A program made the translations under genes and the position numbers. Shown here piece by piece: positions 20,748 to 31,939 of a stretch of 64,000 nucleotides of DNA. Positions within the stretch are counted from its first letter, which is position 1; every line of letters begins with the position of its first letter. This DNA is from Thelonectria olida. Taxonomy: Eukaryota > Ascomycota > Sordariomycetes > Hypocreales > Nectriaceae. The stretch is taken from positions 62,001 to 126,000 of the forward strand of contig JAGPYM010000017.1 of assembly GCA_020736575.1 (NCBI GenBank). The letters run 5' to 3'. A model generated the notes under the pieces. The model saw only the letters and a list, made by a program, of their open reading frames with translations, was not told where the DNA came from and searched no databases.

Positions 20748-22279
20748 ATGATTGCGTTTGAGTAAGTGCTCGCCCCCCCTCCCGTCTACTACTTCCTCCA
20801 ATACTCGCTACGCGTCTCTACATCTCCCTTCATCTCTCGCATCACGTCGCTAATCCTCCGCGCTCGAACAGTCTTCTCAGCAACAGTAGCTTCGCTCAAC
20901 AGCTACGCAGCTTGGTCGACATGGCCACCTCCCGCTCCTTCAGCAGCGGGGGATCCTCCAACGCTTCTCCTGACTCTACACCAGTCACGTCGCAACCACC
21001 CTCTTCTCCCCAAAAGAAGTTGAGACGCTGTCGCATTCATCGTCCGGACAAGAACTCTCTCTATGACTTGTTCTATCAACATGCCGGCACTTCACTATTC
21101 CTGCGCCCCATCTGCTGGACCGATCAACACGCGCAGCTTCTCGGCGCACGTTGGGAAGAACTACCCCGTTGCGACACTCCTCAGCCTTCCACGATGCCTG
21201 GCTCGCCACCGTCGAGGGGCCACATGAGTCCTTCAACTACCATCATGACATTGAGCGACTCCCTTACTCAGATTCTCCTCCCCGATGCGATGCACCCAAT
21301 TCTCTGCACCAACGCTGTCAAGACCATACTCATGACGTTGTGGCCGGAGCCCTTCAGCAAGCCACAGTACTTGCCCGAACTGCACCTATACTTTGGAGGC
21401 CGAGTTTACCGGGATTCGGTGCGCGCCCAGATTATGTGGAATTTCCCCTCAGACGAGGTCAAATCATCATACTCGTCCTTTCGGTCGGTGTCAACGCGAC
21501 CAGCTGACTCTTTCAACCCCTCTCAGAACCCCTCTCAACTTCCATGCACGCCTTCTCAGACTGCCGCGAACCTACCCATGGTGTGCTACATCGGAAAGAA
21601 CCAACTTGCCTCGATTCGAAGGAACCTCTTCCGAATATCACCAGGGCCAGCAAAGAGCTGGAACGAACCGGTGTCGCGCTTACAGCAACTCCGAGCCCGA
21701 CAGCTAGTACCAAGCAACTTGGATCAGGACGCGTATTTTGTCGGAATCTTTCTAGCCATGGCCCAGAAGCATTTCTATCCTCTACCGTTTGCCTCGCCGA
21801 GACGAGAGTCGTCCATCAGTCCGAAGGGATGTATTCCGCCAACCCCGAACTTTCGGGATGTCACGTTACGAATCCTCACACACGACACGGAGACGTCTGA
21901 CTTCCTTATATACACGGCCTACGTGACCAAGGAGTTCCTTGAGAAGTTCCACAACCCCTTCAAGGCGGCACCAAACGACGATGATGCTGCCACTTCTGGC
22001 ATCCGAATTGAGTATGTGCGCGTGCCCATTTGGCCGATTCTAGGCCTACGAGAGCGGCTTGGAAAGGCACTGGGGCATGATGTGGTTGGCCAATTCAACC
22101 CCGACGAGATTGAGACGTGGGAGAAGGATCCAGAGAAACAGGATACCAACAAGAGAAAGCGAGAGGTGCTATCAGAGGTCTTGAATGGCAGCTTTGAAGA
22201 AGACACCGATGACGAGCCTTCGTTGAGCGCCAAGAAGCGCTGTCTCAGCGAAGGGTCTCCTGTGGGCGTTGTTGTATAG
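20748..22279 (+). CDS. Unknown fungal protein, probable 14-nt first coding exon
   Basis: I do not recognise this 473-residue protein. Proposed exons are 20748-20761 (ATG ATT GCG TTT GA) and 20872-22279, with a 110-nt pyrimidine-rich intron (gtaagt...gaacag); the frame closes without stops. Otherwise translation starts at the ATG at 20921 in the second exon (MATSRSFSSGG). The N-terminus is Ser/Pro-rich with a basic KKLRRCRIHRP patch. The middle has globular segments (NSLYDLFYQHAGTSLFLRPICW; ELHLYFGGRVYRD; AYFVGIFLAMAQKHFYPLPF) separated by Ser/Pro linkers. Next comes LRILTHDTETSDFLIYTAYVTKEFLEKF, and the C-terminus is acidic with KRKRE and KKR basic clusters that could be nuclear signals. There are no membrane segments. 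It looks conserved rather than random. Confidence 0.8.
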
Positions 22280-24809
22280 CCTTGGTTTAGGCTACGAGTG
22301 ATGGTGGTGATTTCCACAGCCCGCACGGGCCAGAATTTCATGAGCAATCATGATTCTATTTTTTAGACACGATCAGGTTCGATTCGCATCAAGACTGGGG
22401 CCTCGCAGGCACACTTCTTGGACGGGATGGGGATAGAGCACACTGGACGGCGCATTCATGAGGACATGCTATGGAATATGGGTAGACGGGTATATTCGAA
22501 CACGCTGAGGATGCAGCATGTACATAGTGGGTTATCGCTGGACTTCTTATTAGCGGAATATTGGCGGACAGCGATACGACGGACAATGAATATAGATGAC
22601 TTTGTAAGCCTTGCACCTTTCACGTGGACCAAGATTTGACATGTACGAATACGCAGCGGTCAGATCCAGATACGGCCACAACTCCGGTCCTGGGTAGTAA
22701 GATCTGTCACGACCCTTGCCCACAGGAAGGGATCTCTTCTCCGCCGCTTGAACTTTTACCCTGTTTTGTCAGCCCAGTAGGGAGAACTCAACCAACAACG
22801 AAGATCCGAGGCAACGGGATCAACTTCAACAACTTCGCAGCGTAGTGGCTACTCGATAGGATCGGGATTCCCACGTGCTTGTTCCTGAACGACTGGACTA
22901 GGCAAAGAGCCTCGGAAATGCCGACGATTTGTGCTCAGTTTTCCTTGTGAAATGCGGAGGTTCGTACGATAGCCTTGCGGCATTAGAGGGACTTGACCGT
23001 GTTTGGCGGGTGAGGGTGGGTGAGCAGCGGCGATGAGGGTTCAACAGCGCGAGGTATCCGAACGTGTGTGTCGTGGTCCTGGGAACCTTTGCGGCTCAGA
23101 GCGTTGACGATGGACGCACCAAAGGAAACTACCGAAAGAGTTGGTCGGGGGGTAGGGGTCCGGTAGTTAGCTCAGGTGAGAGCATTCTGGACAGCACAAA
23201 GCAAAAGGATGCATGGGACAGGAATCGCGAATATTACCAAGATAGTCCAAGAGTGAGAATGGGTCGATGGCGGGACAGACAATGGCAACCAATGAGGGCT
23301 AGTTTGTGCATACGGATAGTCCAGCTAGGACAGACTTTTGGGCCATGGGAAACTCGGGTTCGGGTCGGGACGAGAGGGTTGCGTTTCGGCGAATGCCCCC
23401 ATGTTCAATGGCGGTCTTGATCTTGGTAACGGTGTTTTGTTTCCATCTCTCCCCCGGTCAGTAGGGCAGATGACAGACCAGGGTTGTTGTTGACTGCAGA
23501 GATGATTGTGCGGAGGGGTCAGCAACAGAAATGAACAAATATGGATTCAAGGCTGCTTATGAGAAGAAACAAAAGATGGTTTCCCTCCACAGCTCATATC
23601 CATTTTAACTGTACTCAGCAATTACAACGCCTCCAGCTCACTTAGCTCAAGGAGTTGATGGAAAAGTCGCTGTGAATAAGGTTCCAAGGTCCCCGCAATT
23701 AGTTAGCACGGGGCCACGTTCTTACCCCAGATTTCAGGCTTTCAGTGGCAGGTCCATGGCAGGAATGGGGACCGAAAGTGGGAGTGTGTGGGTTGGGGGA
23801 GAGTAGCTTGGATGCACCTGCCATCCCACCCAAGCTCACCGTTGCGCCTGCCCAACGGGGAAGAAAAAGAACATCAGCGGACTCGCAGTTACAATTGCAA
23901 CTGCAAGGGACCCTTTCCTTCCTCTCGAACAATTTATGACGTGGATGAATAATTCCGTCCAAACCCACACTCTCACATCACTAAACCCTTACGGATACCA
24001 CTTCGTCTCTTACTATCACCTCGAGGTCCCTCGTATGCACAATTCAGTTGATCGCACAGTTTCTCTCTCACCGTCTTCTTTCCGGACGAGTAAAAACGCT
24101 CGCCCTCCCCTCCCAGGCCTCCCTCCACAAACTTGACTCCACGCCATCGCTCCAAAAAGGGCCATGATGTGCACACACACACTTCCAGCCTTCTCCCCCT
24201 CTTGTATTGCCGAGGCCAAACTATGTCTTTCTTCTAAACCACTCATATACCGCCAAAGACGCAATATATAACCGCGAGGCTTCCTAACATGTGCTTCCCT
24301 CCGGCCCGTCAATCGACCCCGTGGGGAAGCCCCCTGCCGCTGGGTCCGGGGGCTTCTGGTTGACTATTCGGCCTTTGCGTTTGTTTGGGGTTCGATGCCC
24401 GGAGCGAAGCGTGCTTCTGCATCTTCTTGGCCTCTGTCCGGCCGCGGTCTTGGTTTCCTCTTTCGAAATAACTGTTCGGTTCCTGCGGGGACTATCCGAA
24501 GCCTCTGGGGCGGGGAAACGATTCTTGGGAATACCATCGTCGGGCATGAAGTGATAGTTGTCTGTGATATCGAAAGGCGCGAAGACGCAAGGCAGAGACA
24601 TGGGCCGAAGATGAGGCATTCAAAACGCCCTCGTTTCCGCCGTCGAAACAGTTCGAGTTGACTCTTGGATAGCATCATCGCTCCCTCAATCCTCAACACC
24701 TCACTTACACGGTGAGCCCTTCGGGTCATTGACTTGTCAATCTGCACCTTTGTCTTTCTTCAATCTTGACTGAACACCTTGAAACTTGTCTCCTTTCAAG
24801 TCCATCAAG
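22280..24809. other. Intergenic region, 2.5 kb
   Basis: No gene that I can support. Open frames are under 130 codons, overlap each other and lack motifs. A TATA-like caatatataa near 24262-24271 and CT-rich sequence up to 24800 could belong to the promoter and leader of the carboxylesterase. Confidence 0.55.
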
Positions 24810-26540
24810 ATGAAGCTGAACAGTCTGCTATTTGGCCTCGGCCTCGTTGCCCACGGCCTCGCTGTTCCTCTCGCTGCTCCCATGCCAGACCCCGACCCTG
24901 ATGGTACCATTCGTGAGCGAGCTGACAAGGTTTCTGTCGCTGTTCCATCTGGTACTGTCGTTGGTCTGAGAATTTCTGGCGTTGAGTCGTTCAAAGGCAT
25001 TCCCTTTGCCGATCCACCGACGGGCTCGCTCCGTCTCAAGCCTCCCAAGAAGCTTTCTAAAGCCTTGGGCACATTTGATGCCACGGACCTTCTTGGCCCC
25101 TCTTGCCCTCAGATGTTCATCTCCACGGGAGGTCAGGATGTTATATCCGAGTTCTTGACGGGCGTCTTGTCTATCCCCTTTCTCCAGGTCGTCACCGGAC
25201 AAGAAGATTGCCTCACCATCAATGTCCAAAGACCTGCGGGGACAAAAGCGAACGCCAAGTTGCCTGTGCTCTTCTACATCTTTGGAGGAGGGTTTGAATT
25301 GGGAAGCGCTGCCATGTACGATGGAACCAGCCTTCTCAACACCGGCATTGGCAACTCTCAGCCATTCATCTTTGTAGCCGTCAACTACCGTGTTGCTGGC
25401 TTTGGCTTCATGCCCGGAGCTGAGATCAAGGCTGATGGAAGTGCAAATCTTGGCCTCCTAGATCAACGCATGGGACTCCAATGGGTCGCCGACAACATTG
25501 CATCATTCGGTGGTGATCCCGACAAGGTGACCATCTGGGGAGAGTCTGCTGGCGCCATTTCTGTGCTTGACCAGATGGTTCTTTACGGAGGTGATGCCGA
25601 CTACAACGGCAAGCCGCTTTTCCGAGGCGCCATCATGAACTCTGGCAGCGTCGTCCCTGCTGCTCCTGTCGACGGCGTCAAGGGCCAGGAGATTTACGAC
25701 ACAGTTGTTGCTAATGCCGGATGTTCCACGGCTAGTGATTCACTTGAGTGTCTACGTGCCCTCGATTACGACGCCTTCCTTGACGCTGCAAACTCAGTCC
25801 CCGGTCTTCTCTCATACAACTCTCTGGCTCTATCGTATCTCCCTCGACCAGACGGAACCGTCCTTCCAGATAGCCCAGAGATCCTCATTGCCACGGGCCG
25901 CTACCACGCAGTCCCCATGATCAACGGCGACCAAGAGGATGAAGGCACTCTTTTTGCCCTCTTTCAACCAAACCTCACCACCACGGCGAAGCTCGTCAGT
26001 TATCTCAAGGAATACTACTTTGAAGACGCCACAACCGCTGAACTCACCACCTTTGTCAACACCTACTCCACCACCCTCAGCGCAGGTAGCCCTTTCCGCA
26101 CAAGCATCCTCAACGAGATCTTCCCGGGCTTCAAACGTCGTGCTGCCATCCTCGGCGACCTGGTCTTCACGCTAACTCGTCGCCTGTTCCTCGCCACCGC
26201 CAACACGGTCAACCCAGACGTGCCCAGCTGGTCCTACCTCGCTAGTTACGACTACGGCACCCCTGTCCTCGGCACGCTGCACGGCTCCGATATTCTCCAA
26301 GTCATCTTCGGCCTCGTGCCCAACAATGCCATGCGCAGCATCCGCACCTACTACTTCAACTTTTTGTACAATCTCAATCCCAACAAGGGTGTGACAAAGT
26401 ACGCCACGTGGCCTGAGTGGAAGGACAGCAAGCAGCTCATGTGGTTTGAGACGGCAAACTCGAACAGTTTGACGACGGATGATTTCAGGACGACTTCGTA
26501 TAACTGGATTGCTAATAATGTGGATGCTTTGCATGTCTGA
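24810..26540 (+). CDS. Secreted type-B carboxylesterase/lipase
   Basis: Intronless gene for a 576-residue alpha/beta-hydrolase that cleaves carboxylic esters, probably outside the cell. The ATG at 24810 starts a clear signal peptide (MKLNSLLFGLGLVAHGLAVPLA); the in-frame ATG eight codons upstream would bury it. The family framework is present: FKGIPFADPP, EDCLTINVQRP, the oxyanion hole YIFGGGFELGS, the nucleophile elbow GESAG with Ser near residue 247, and LGTLHGSDILQ with the probable catalytic His near 490. The acidic triad member is probably in the NGDQEDEGTLF segment. The Cys pairs expected in the family are present (EDC region, CSTASDSLEC). Length is normal for the family. The natural substrate cannot be told. 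Confidence 0.93.
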   Translation: MKLNSLLFGLGLVAHGLAVPLAAPMPDPDPDGTIRERADKVSVAVPSGTVVGLRISGVESFKGIPFADPPTGSLRLKPPKKLSKALGTFDATDLLGPSCPQMFISTGGQDVISEFLTGVLSIPFLQVVTGQEDCLTINVQRPAGTKANAKLPVLFYIFGGGFELGSAAMYDGTSLLNTGIGNSQPFIFVAVNYRVAGFGFMPGAEIKADGSANLGLLDQRMGLQWVADNIASFGGDPDKVTIWGESAGAISVLDQMVLYGGDADYNGKPLFRGAIMNSGSVVPAAPVDGVKGQEIYDTVVANAGCSTASDSLECLRALDYDAFLDAANSVPGLLSYNSLALSYLPRPDGTVLPDSPEILIATGRYHAVPMINGDQEDEGTLFALFQPNLTTTAKLVSYLKEYYFEDATTAELTTFVNTYSTTLSAGSPFRTSILNEIFPGFKRRAAILGDLVFTLTRRLFLATANTVNPDVPSWSYLASYDYGTPVLGTLHGSDILQVIFGLVPNNAMRSIRTYYFNFLYNLNPNKGVTKYATWPEWKDSKQLMWFETANSNSLTTDDFRTTSYNWIANNVDALHV

Positions 26541-27195
26541 GTGAAATGGCGGGGCACGGGTGAATCTGTGTATATAGGGGCGAGCCTGGACCTCAATAGG
26601 ATGTTCGTGCGAGGACACGGGTGAATATGATGATTGACATTGAGATCTCGATTACTATAATAATTAAAAACTTATGTGCGACAGCGAGCACGATCAATAA
26701 GAGGATTTGGGGTCAAGTATAGTAGTAGTCGTGAAACGTCGAGAGCTTGGTGGCAACGCCTCACAGTATGCCAGAGTAATCTCAAATAGATATCTTGATT
26801 GTAAAATGACTTGTTAAGAAGTAAATACTAAATAAAAAAATATTATTGAGAATACTTAAATAAGATTATATTATATTTCAGTGCTTATTAAATAGATTTA
26901 GAGAAAATACATGTATAGATTGAGCAACTGTTCCATAATTCATTACACACTCTATTTCTCTTAAAGTCCCCAAGTCCCCTATAGTGTGCCTATTTGTCCA
27001 AATTTCATATCCGCAGGTCCTTAAACCAAAATCGCGGATGAACATTACTCGCATCAGGAACAGCAGGCAGAAGGCATCACCTCACAGGCAGTGTTGGGAT
27101 CGTTTTAATTCTTTCCTTTGTTACTACATAATCCAGTTGTGTGGATATATCCTGCACATTTCGCTCATTTATCCTTAAGGTTATAATTTACAGAG
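26541..27195. other. AT-rich convergent intergenic region
   Basis: Both neighbours end here. Roughly 26640-26960 is strongly AT-rich (e.g. ctaaataaaaaaatattattg) compared with the flanks. No gene is visible; it could be an ordinary terminator region or the worn remnant of a repeat. Confidence 0.6.
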
Positions 27196-29946
27196 TCACA
27201 AGTAACCGTGAGCTCCCAACCACTCCTTCAAGACAGCAGTGTCACGCTCACGGTAGGCGGCACGGCCACGAATCTTATCGATGACAGTGCCCAGAGTTCG
27301 GTCAAAGCTCTTGGTGTCCTTGTCCTTCATGAACGCCTGAATATCGTCAATGGCCTCCAGGTTGGTGAAGCGGCTCAAGCTGGTGTTGATGTAGCGATCG
27401 ACGACGACAGGGTTGCCCAGCTTGGCGATGACGGCGTCCCAGTTCTCCTTCATAAACTTCCACTGCAAGGGACGACCAATAATGTTGGCCGAGACAGAGC
27501 CACCAAGGACGTGCATGTCGCCACTGGGAACAGCGTTAGATGGGGGAGACTGGTTGAAGTTGAAGGGGATAATCTCCTTCAGGAGGAGCTCCTCGTCCTT
27601 GACAAGGCCAAGGACACTCAGGGAGAAGAGCTTGCCGTCAACAGACTTAGTGGTGAACCACTCCTTCTTGAGAATCTCGACGGTGCGGGCGGGCTCCTTG
27701 TTAATGGCAGCACGCCAGATGGCGACACGGAGGGGAGGGGGTAGGGGGTTGGCCTCGGCGTCCTCAACCCAGGCATTGAATCGCTTGAATGCCTCTTCGC
27801 AAATCCTAGCCATTATTAGCTTACAGTTCGATATGCACGGGTCAAGATGTCTTACTCGGTGTGTCCACAGGCGACGGCGGTGCCAATGAGCTCCTTTCGG
27901 AGGATTCCGGTGAGGTAGTCTTCGTTCTCGGGGAAGTCCCAACCAATCTGTTGGACCTTATCGTTGATGAGCTTCAGGGTGAAGTCGTCCAAACCCTTCT
28001 TGATGTTCTCATCCTCTCCAAAGACAGACTTGACCTGAGCAATAGAGTCGAGAACTTGGCGCCAGACCAGGGTGTGAGTCTCCTGGCCGAAACCCTGGAG
28101 GAAGGTCAGGAGAGCAGGAGTGGTGCCGTTACCAGCAAAAGCAAGGTCGCCAGTAGATCCAATGATGGAAATCTTGTCCTCGGTGCTGAGCTTGTCGAGC
28201 TGGTTGCTCAGCTTGGCGAGTCGCTCAGGAGGGTAGTTGACACGGTAGAAACCGGTAGCGCCACTGTTCAGCTTGTAGAAGTCGTCATCAATGTCGCGAA
28301 TGGTGTCTTCCTTGCTGGTAAGGGACAGGGAAGAGATGCCAGCCTGGCCCTTCTTGCCCTCAAGGCCGAGAGGAACCCACCAGGTAGTGGTGTCGTCCTC
28401 GGGCTTAACGTCACCAGTGGACAGGAATCGGGACTGCTTGATGGAGATCTGACCGGGCTCCTCGGCAACCGTAACGACGGGGTGGCCAATCTTGGAGATC
28501 CAGGGGTCCATGAGTTTGGGGACGTCCTTGCCGGAAGCCTCGCTCAGAGCCTGCCATAGAGCAGTGGTCTTGGCGTTTCCGTAGGCGTGAGCCTTGAGGT
28601 AGTTGGAGACACCCTTAAGGAAAGTCTCGACGCCAAGGTGGTTGGCAAGCATTCGGATGGCGGAACAGCCCTTGAGGTAGCTGATGGAGTCGAAAATCTG
28701 GTTGATGTCAAGGGCGTCGCGGACGGGGACGTGAATGGGATGGCTGGCTCGGATGCCGTCCAGGCGGAAAGCAGACTCCATTCCCTCGTTGACAAATTGA
28801 GCCCAGACCTGCCAGTCGGGGTGAAGGTGGTCAACAGCGTGCCAACCAACCCAAGTAGCGAAACCCTCGTTGAGCCAGAGCTCATCCCACCAGTCCATGG
28901 TGACAAGGTTGCCAAACCACTGGTGGGCCAGCTCGTGGGCAACGACGTAGGCAACAGAGTTCTTGAATCGGGGATCAGATGACTTCTCATCATACAGGAC
29001 CTGGGTGGTTCGGTAGGTGACAAGACCCCAGTTCTCCATAGCGCCGTGGGTGAACTCGTGGACGGCAATGAGATCAGACTTGGGAAGAGGGTAGTCAATG
29101 TCGAAGATTTCGGAGAAAAAGTCGATGATCTTAGGGGCGTGCTGGAGAGCCCACTGGCCCTGGTCCTTGAGACCTCGAGTGGTGTAGACGCGGACGGGGA
29201 TCTGCTTGCCATTGTACTGGCGGTCAGTGAAGGCTTCGATGTACTCAAAGTCACCAAAAGCCCAGGCGAGGAGGTAGGTGCTCATGACGGGAGAAGTCTC
29301 GAAGGAAACAACCTGCCAGCCATCCTTGGACGGGCGGGTCTCCTTCACGGGCATGTTGCTAAGGGCCAGTTGGTCGTCGGGGATCTCAATGTCAAAGTCA
29401 AAGGTGGCCTTGAGGTTGGGCTCGTCGAAGCAGGGGAAAGCGCGGCGGGCATCACAAGCCTCGAACTGGGTGCTAAGCATGTAGTGCCACTCATCATCAT
29501 GGGGGACAGAAGGAGCAGGAGTCGCGACAGGCTTGTACTTGCTGCGGTAGAACCCAGCCATCTCGTTGTTCATAACGCCCTCGAATTCGATGGTGATGGC
29601 GGCCTTGTCGGCAACGGGGAGCTCCTCGTCGAAGACAATGGTGGCACGCTGAGCCTTCTCATCGTAGCTGATGTTGGCGGACTCGAGGGACTTATCGTTG
29701 ACGGTAACCTTGGCGCTGGAGAGCTTAAGCTCAAGAGTGTTGACAACAACTTCCTTGGTGGGCTTGACAATTTCCGAATCGATGCTATGGAGGGGTCAGT
29801 CAGCTTGAGAAGCGGGGTTGGACAGGAAGCTACGCAACGTACGTGACGGTGCCCTTGTAGGTCCAGTTCTTGAACTCCAGGTCCCTCAGGGACAGATTGT
29901 AGTGGCGAGGCTTGACATTGTCGGGGAGGACGTCGCGGTCATCCAT
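27196..29946 (-). CDS. APE2: M1-family zinc aminopeptidase (Ape2/Aap1-like)
   Basis: Zinc metallo-aminopeptidase that removes N-terminal residues from peptides; relatives are the yeast Ape2/Aap1 and mammalian puromycin-sensitive enzyme. Three minus-strand exons 29946-29843, 29784-27856 and 27805-27196 give 880 residues; introns are 58 and 50 nt. The N-terminus MDDRDVLPDNVKPRHYNLSLRDLEF is typical of the family and has no signal sequence, so the main form should be cytosolic. Active-site motifs are GAMENWGL near residue 281, HELAHQWFG (HExxH) near 315, and the downstream LWLNEGFATW supplying the third zinc ligand. The C-terminal ERAP1-like helical domain is complete and ends in EWLGAHGYL. Nothing is missing. 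Confidence 0.96.
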
Positions 29947-31939
29947 TTTGAGGTTTCGGGCAAGCCTGGCTTGGTGGGAACAGAATCGGCGGGGTATCTG
30001 AGGGAGGAGAGGGCTGTCTTGCTCCAGACAGCGTCAGTCAAACGTCGATTTCTCCAGTCGGGCAAGTTTTTCGTCCAGCTCCAGGCAGACGGAAGAATGA
30101 TGAAGAGAGAGTCGGAGCAGTGCGAGAGGGATGAAGAAGGGAGATGAACTAGACGGAAGTGTGACGTGATAAGTGAAGTGAGTGAAGCTGTTGGCTGGGA
30201 AGCTCCAAAGAGGAAGGTTCCACAACCGCGGGGTTCGTGGAGGCTTTTATGGGTCAAATGGCTCCAGCCGCCAATCACCAACGCGGCCGCGCTTTCCGTG
30301 TTCCAGTTGTCGCTGTAGCGCTTCGTGGTGGAAGGAGTGATGAATGCTGCTGCAACTTACCTCCGAGTCCCGGTCCGAATCAGCTTCGTCACCTCACGGC
30401 TCCGGCTCCGGCTCCGGCCACGAGATTGACTTTCTGCCAATGAGAACGAGATGCTTGTCGGCGTCGATGTTGTGAAGCCTCTTGTGCTGTTGCTTGGCCT
30501 CGGTGAAACTCCAGTCGACCTGAACACAGCAGACACAGCGCAGCTCGTTAGCTTCGCATCGTATCGAGCGGCCGAAAGACGACTGATGCTCCACTGACAT
30601 TGAGCCAGCTGCCGCATCAGGCCCCTTGACGACAACGAGGAGGGCATTTTGGCGGCACTGCCACCTCTTGGTGGTCACAATCAGGCAAGTCTTTGCCGAT
30701 TGCGTCTGGTGCACCGAGTCAATGGGTCCGATTCGCTTTGTTGCTGGGTCTTTTTGTTCGGTCCTTGGCCCATTCGAGGAACCTTTGTATGAGTTGAGGA
30801 AAATTTGTCTGTCCAGGATTGAGGCTCTTGCGAATCCCGTGTCTGGCCGGTGACAAGCGAGATAACACGAGCCGTGTACCGTGGTGCTTTGCACTGTGCT
30901 ACACACGGCCGTCATACGAGAGTCAATTCTCAACTCTTAGCCAATGGAAAGAAATAATGATAAATTTGTACGGGAAAAGAGAGTGGGTTGTCCTACACGG
31001 CTACGCACTCAATTGGATCACATTATTTAGGTGATCACGATGTGGACGGTCAGGCTTCGTTGCTGAACAACCGAGCGAACAAGGTGAACCCAATCGTCAC
31101 GTCAGGTGGTTTGTTTGTATTTCTATTCCCATTGAAATCAATGAGAGTTATGGTAACCTATAATTCCTTGACGTAGACTCATAAGAAAGAGTTTTGAATG
31201 AGGTTTATAGAATCTATGTTGAATCCGCAATAAAGAGAGACAGAAGGTATGGAAGGGACAGAAAAGGCAGAAAACAAAGGTCATAAGTTGAATTAAACAA
31301 GCTAGAACAAATTTGTATAGAAAATCAACTAGATAGGTGTGGAGTTTAAAGACAGAGGCAAAAACGAACCTAACTACTCACTCAAGTGAGGGTAAGTCGA
31401 CTGTGCAAATTGTTATATGAATATAGAGTGCATTGTGGTAGGTTTTACACATCAAGAAATGCGAATATTGCGAATTTAGTAGCCACCTGATTTTAAGTGA
31501 CGGTGCTACCCGATATTATTAGAGAGGCGTGACTTCTATTGTAGGGGTAAGACTTGGCCAAGGTTTGTTCTGCCAGCTTGCAGCGACCTCCCAGTATGTG
31601 GAACTTCAAGCCACCAGTTCTAACACAAGGTCCATAAATATCTTTTTTTTTTCAGTGTAGAGGGCTTTAATGCGACGTCTAAAGTGCCCCAGTCAAGTAT
31701 TGAGACTCAAGCAATAAGTATCAACAAGTGCCCGCCAGACCACTATCCAACATTCAACCCACGATAATTGTGATTTAATAGAGGCCCAGGCTGGCTGATA
31801 GGCCCAATCGAGGAATCAGGTGTGACCCTAATTGTACCTCCATAATCCTCCTACGGCTACTTTCAATCACAGATTGGATATTTACAGATTCTTTCATCAT
31901 GCATGGGGCAGATAATAGTCCAGTGAAAATTGAAACTGC
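29947..31939. other. Intergenic region, 2 kb, AT-rich in its second half
   Basis: Bases 29947-30300 form the promoter/leader of the aminopeptidase. From about 31030 to 31700 the sequence is AT-rich and dense in stops. A 179-codon minus-strand frame at 30394-30933 has no recognisable motif and I do not call it. No RNA gene is visible. Confidence 0.55.

Noticed and set aside
30394..30933. 179-codon minus-strand frame
   Set aside because: Overlaps other frames, ends in a PEPEPEP repeat, and has no family resemblance or splice support.
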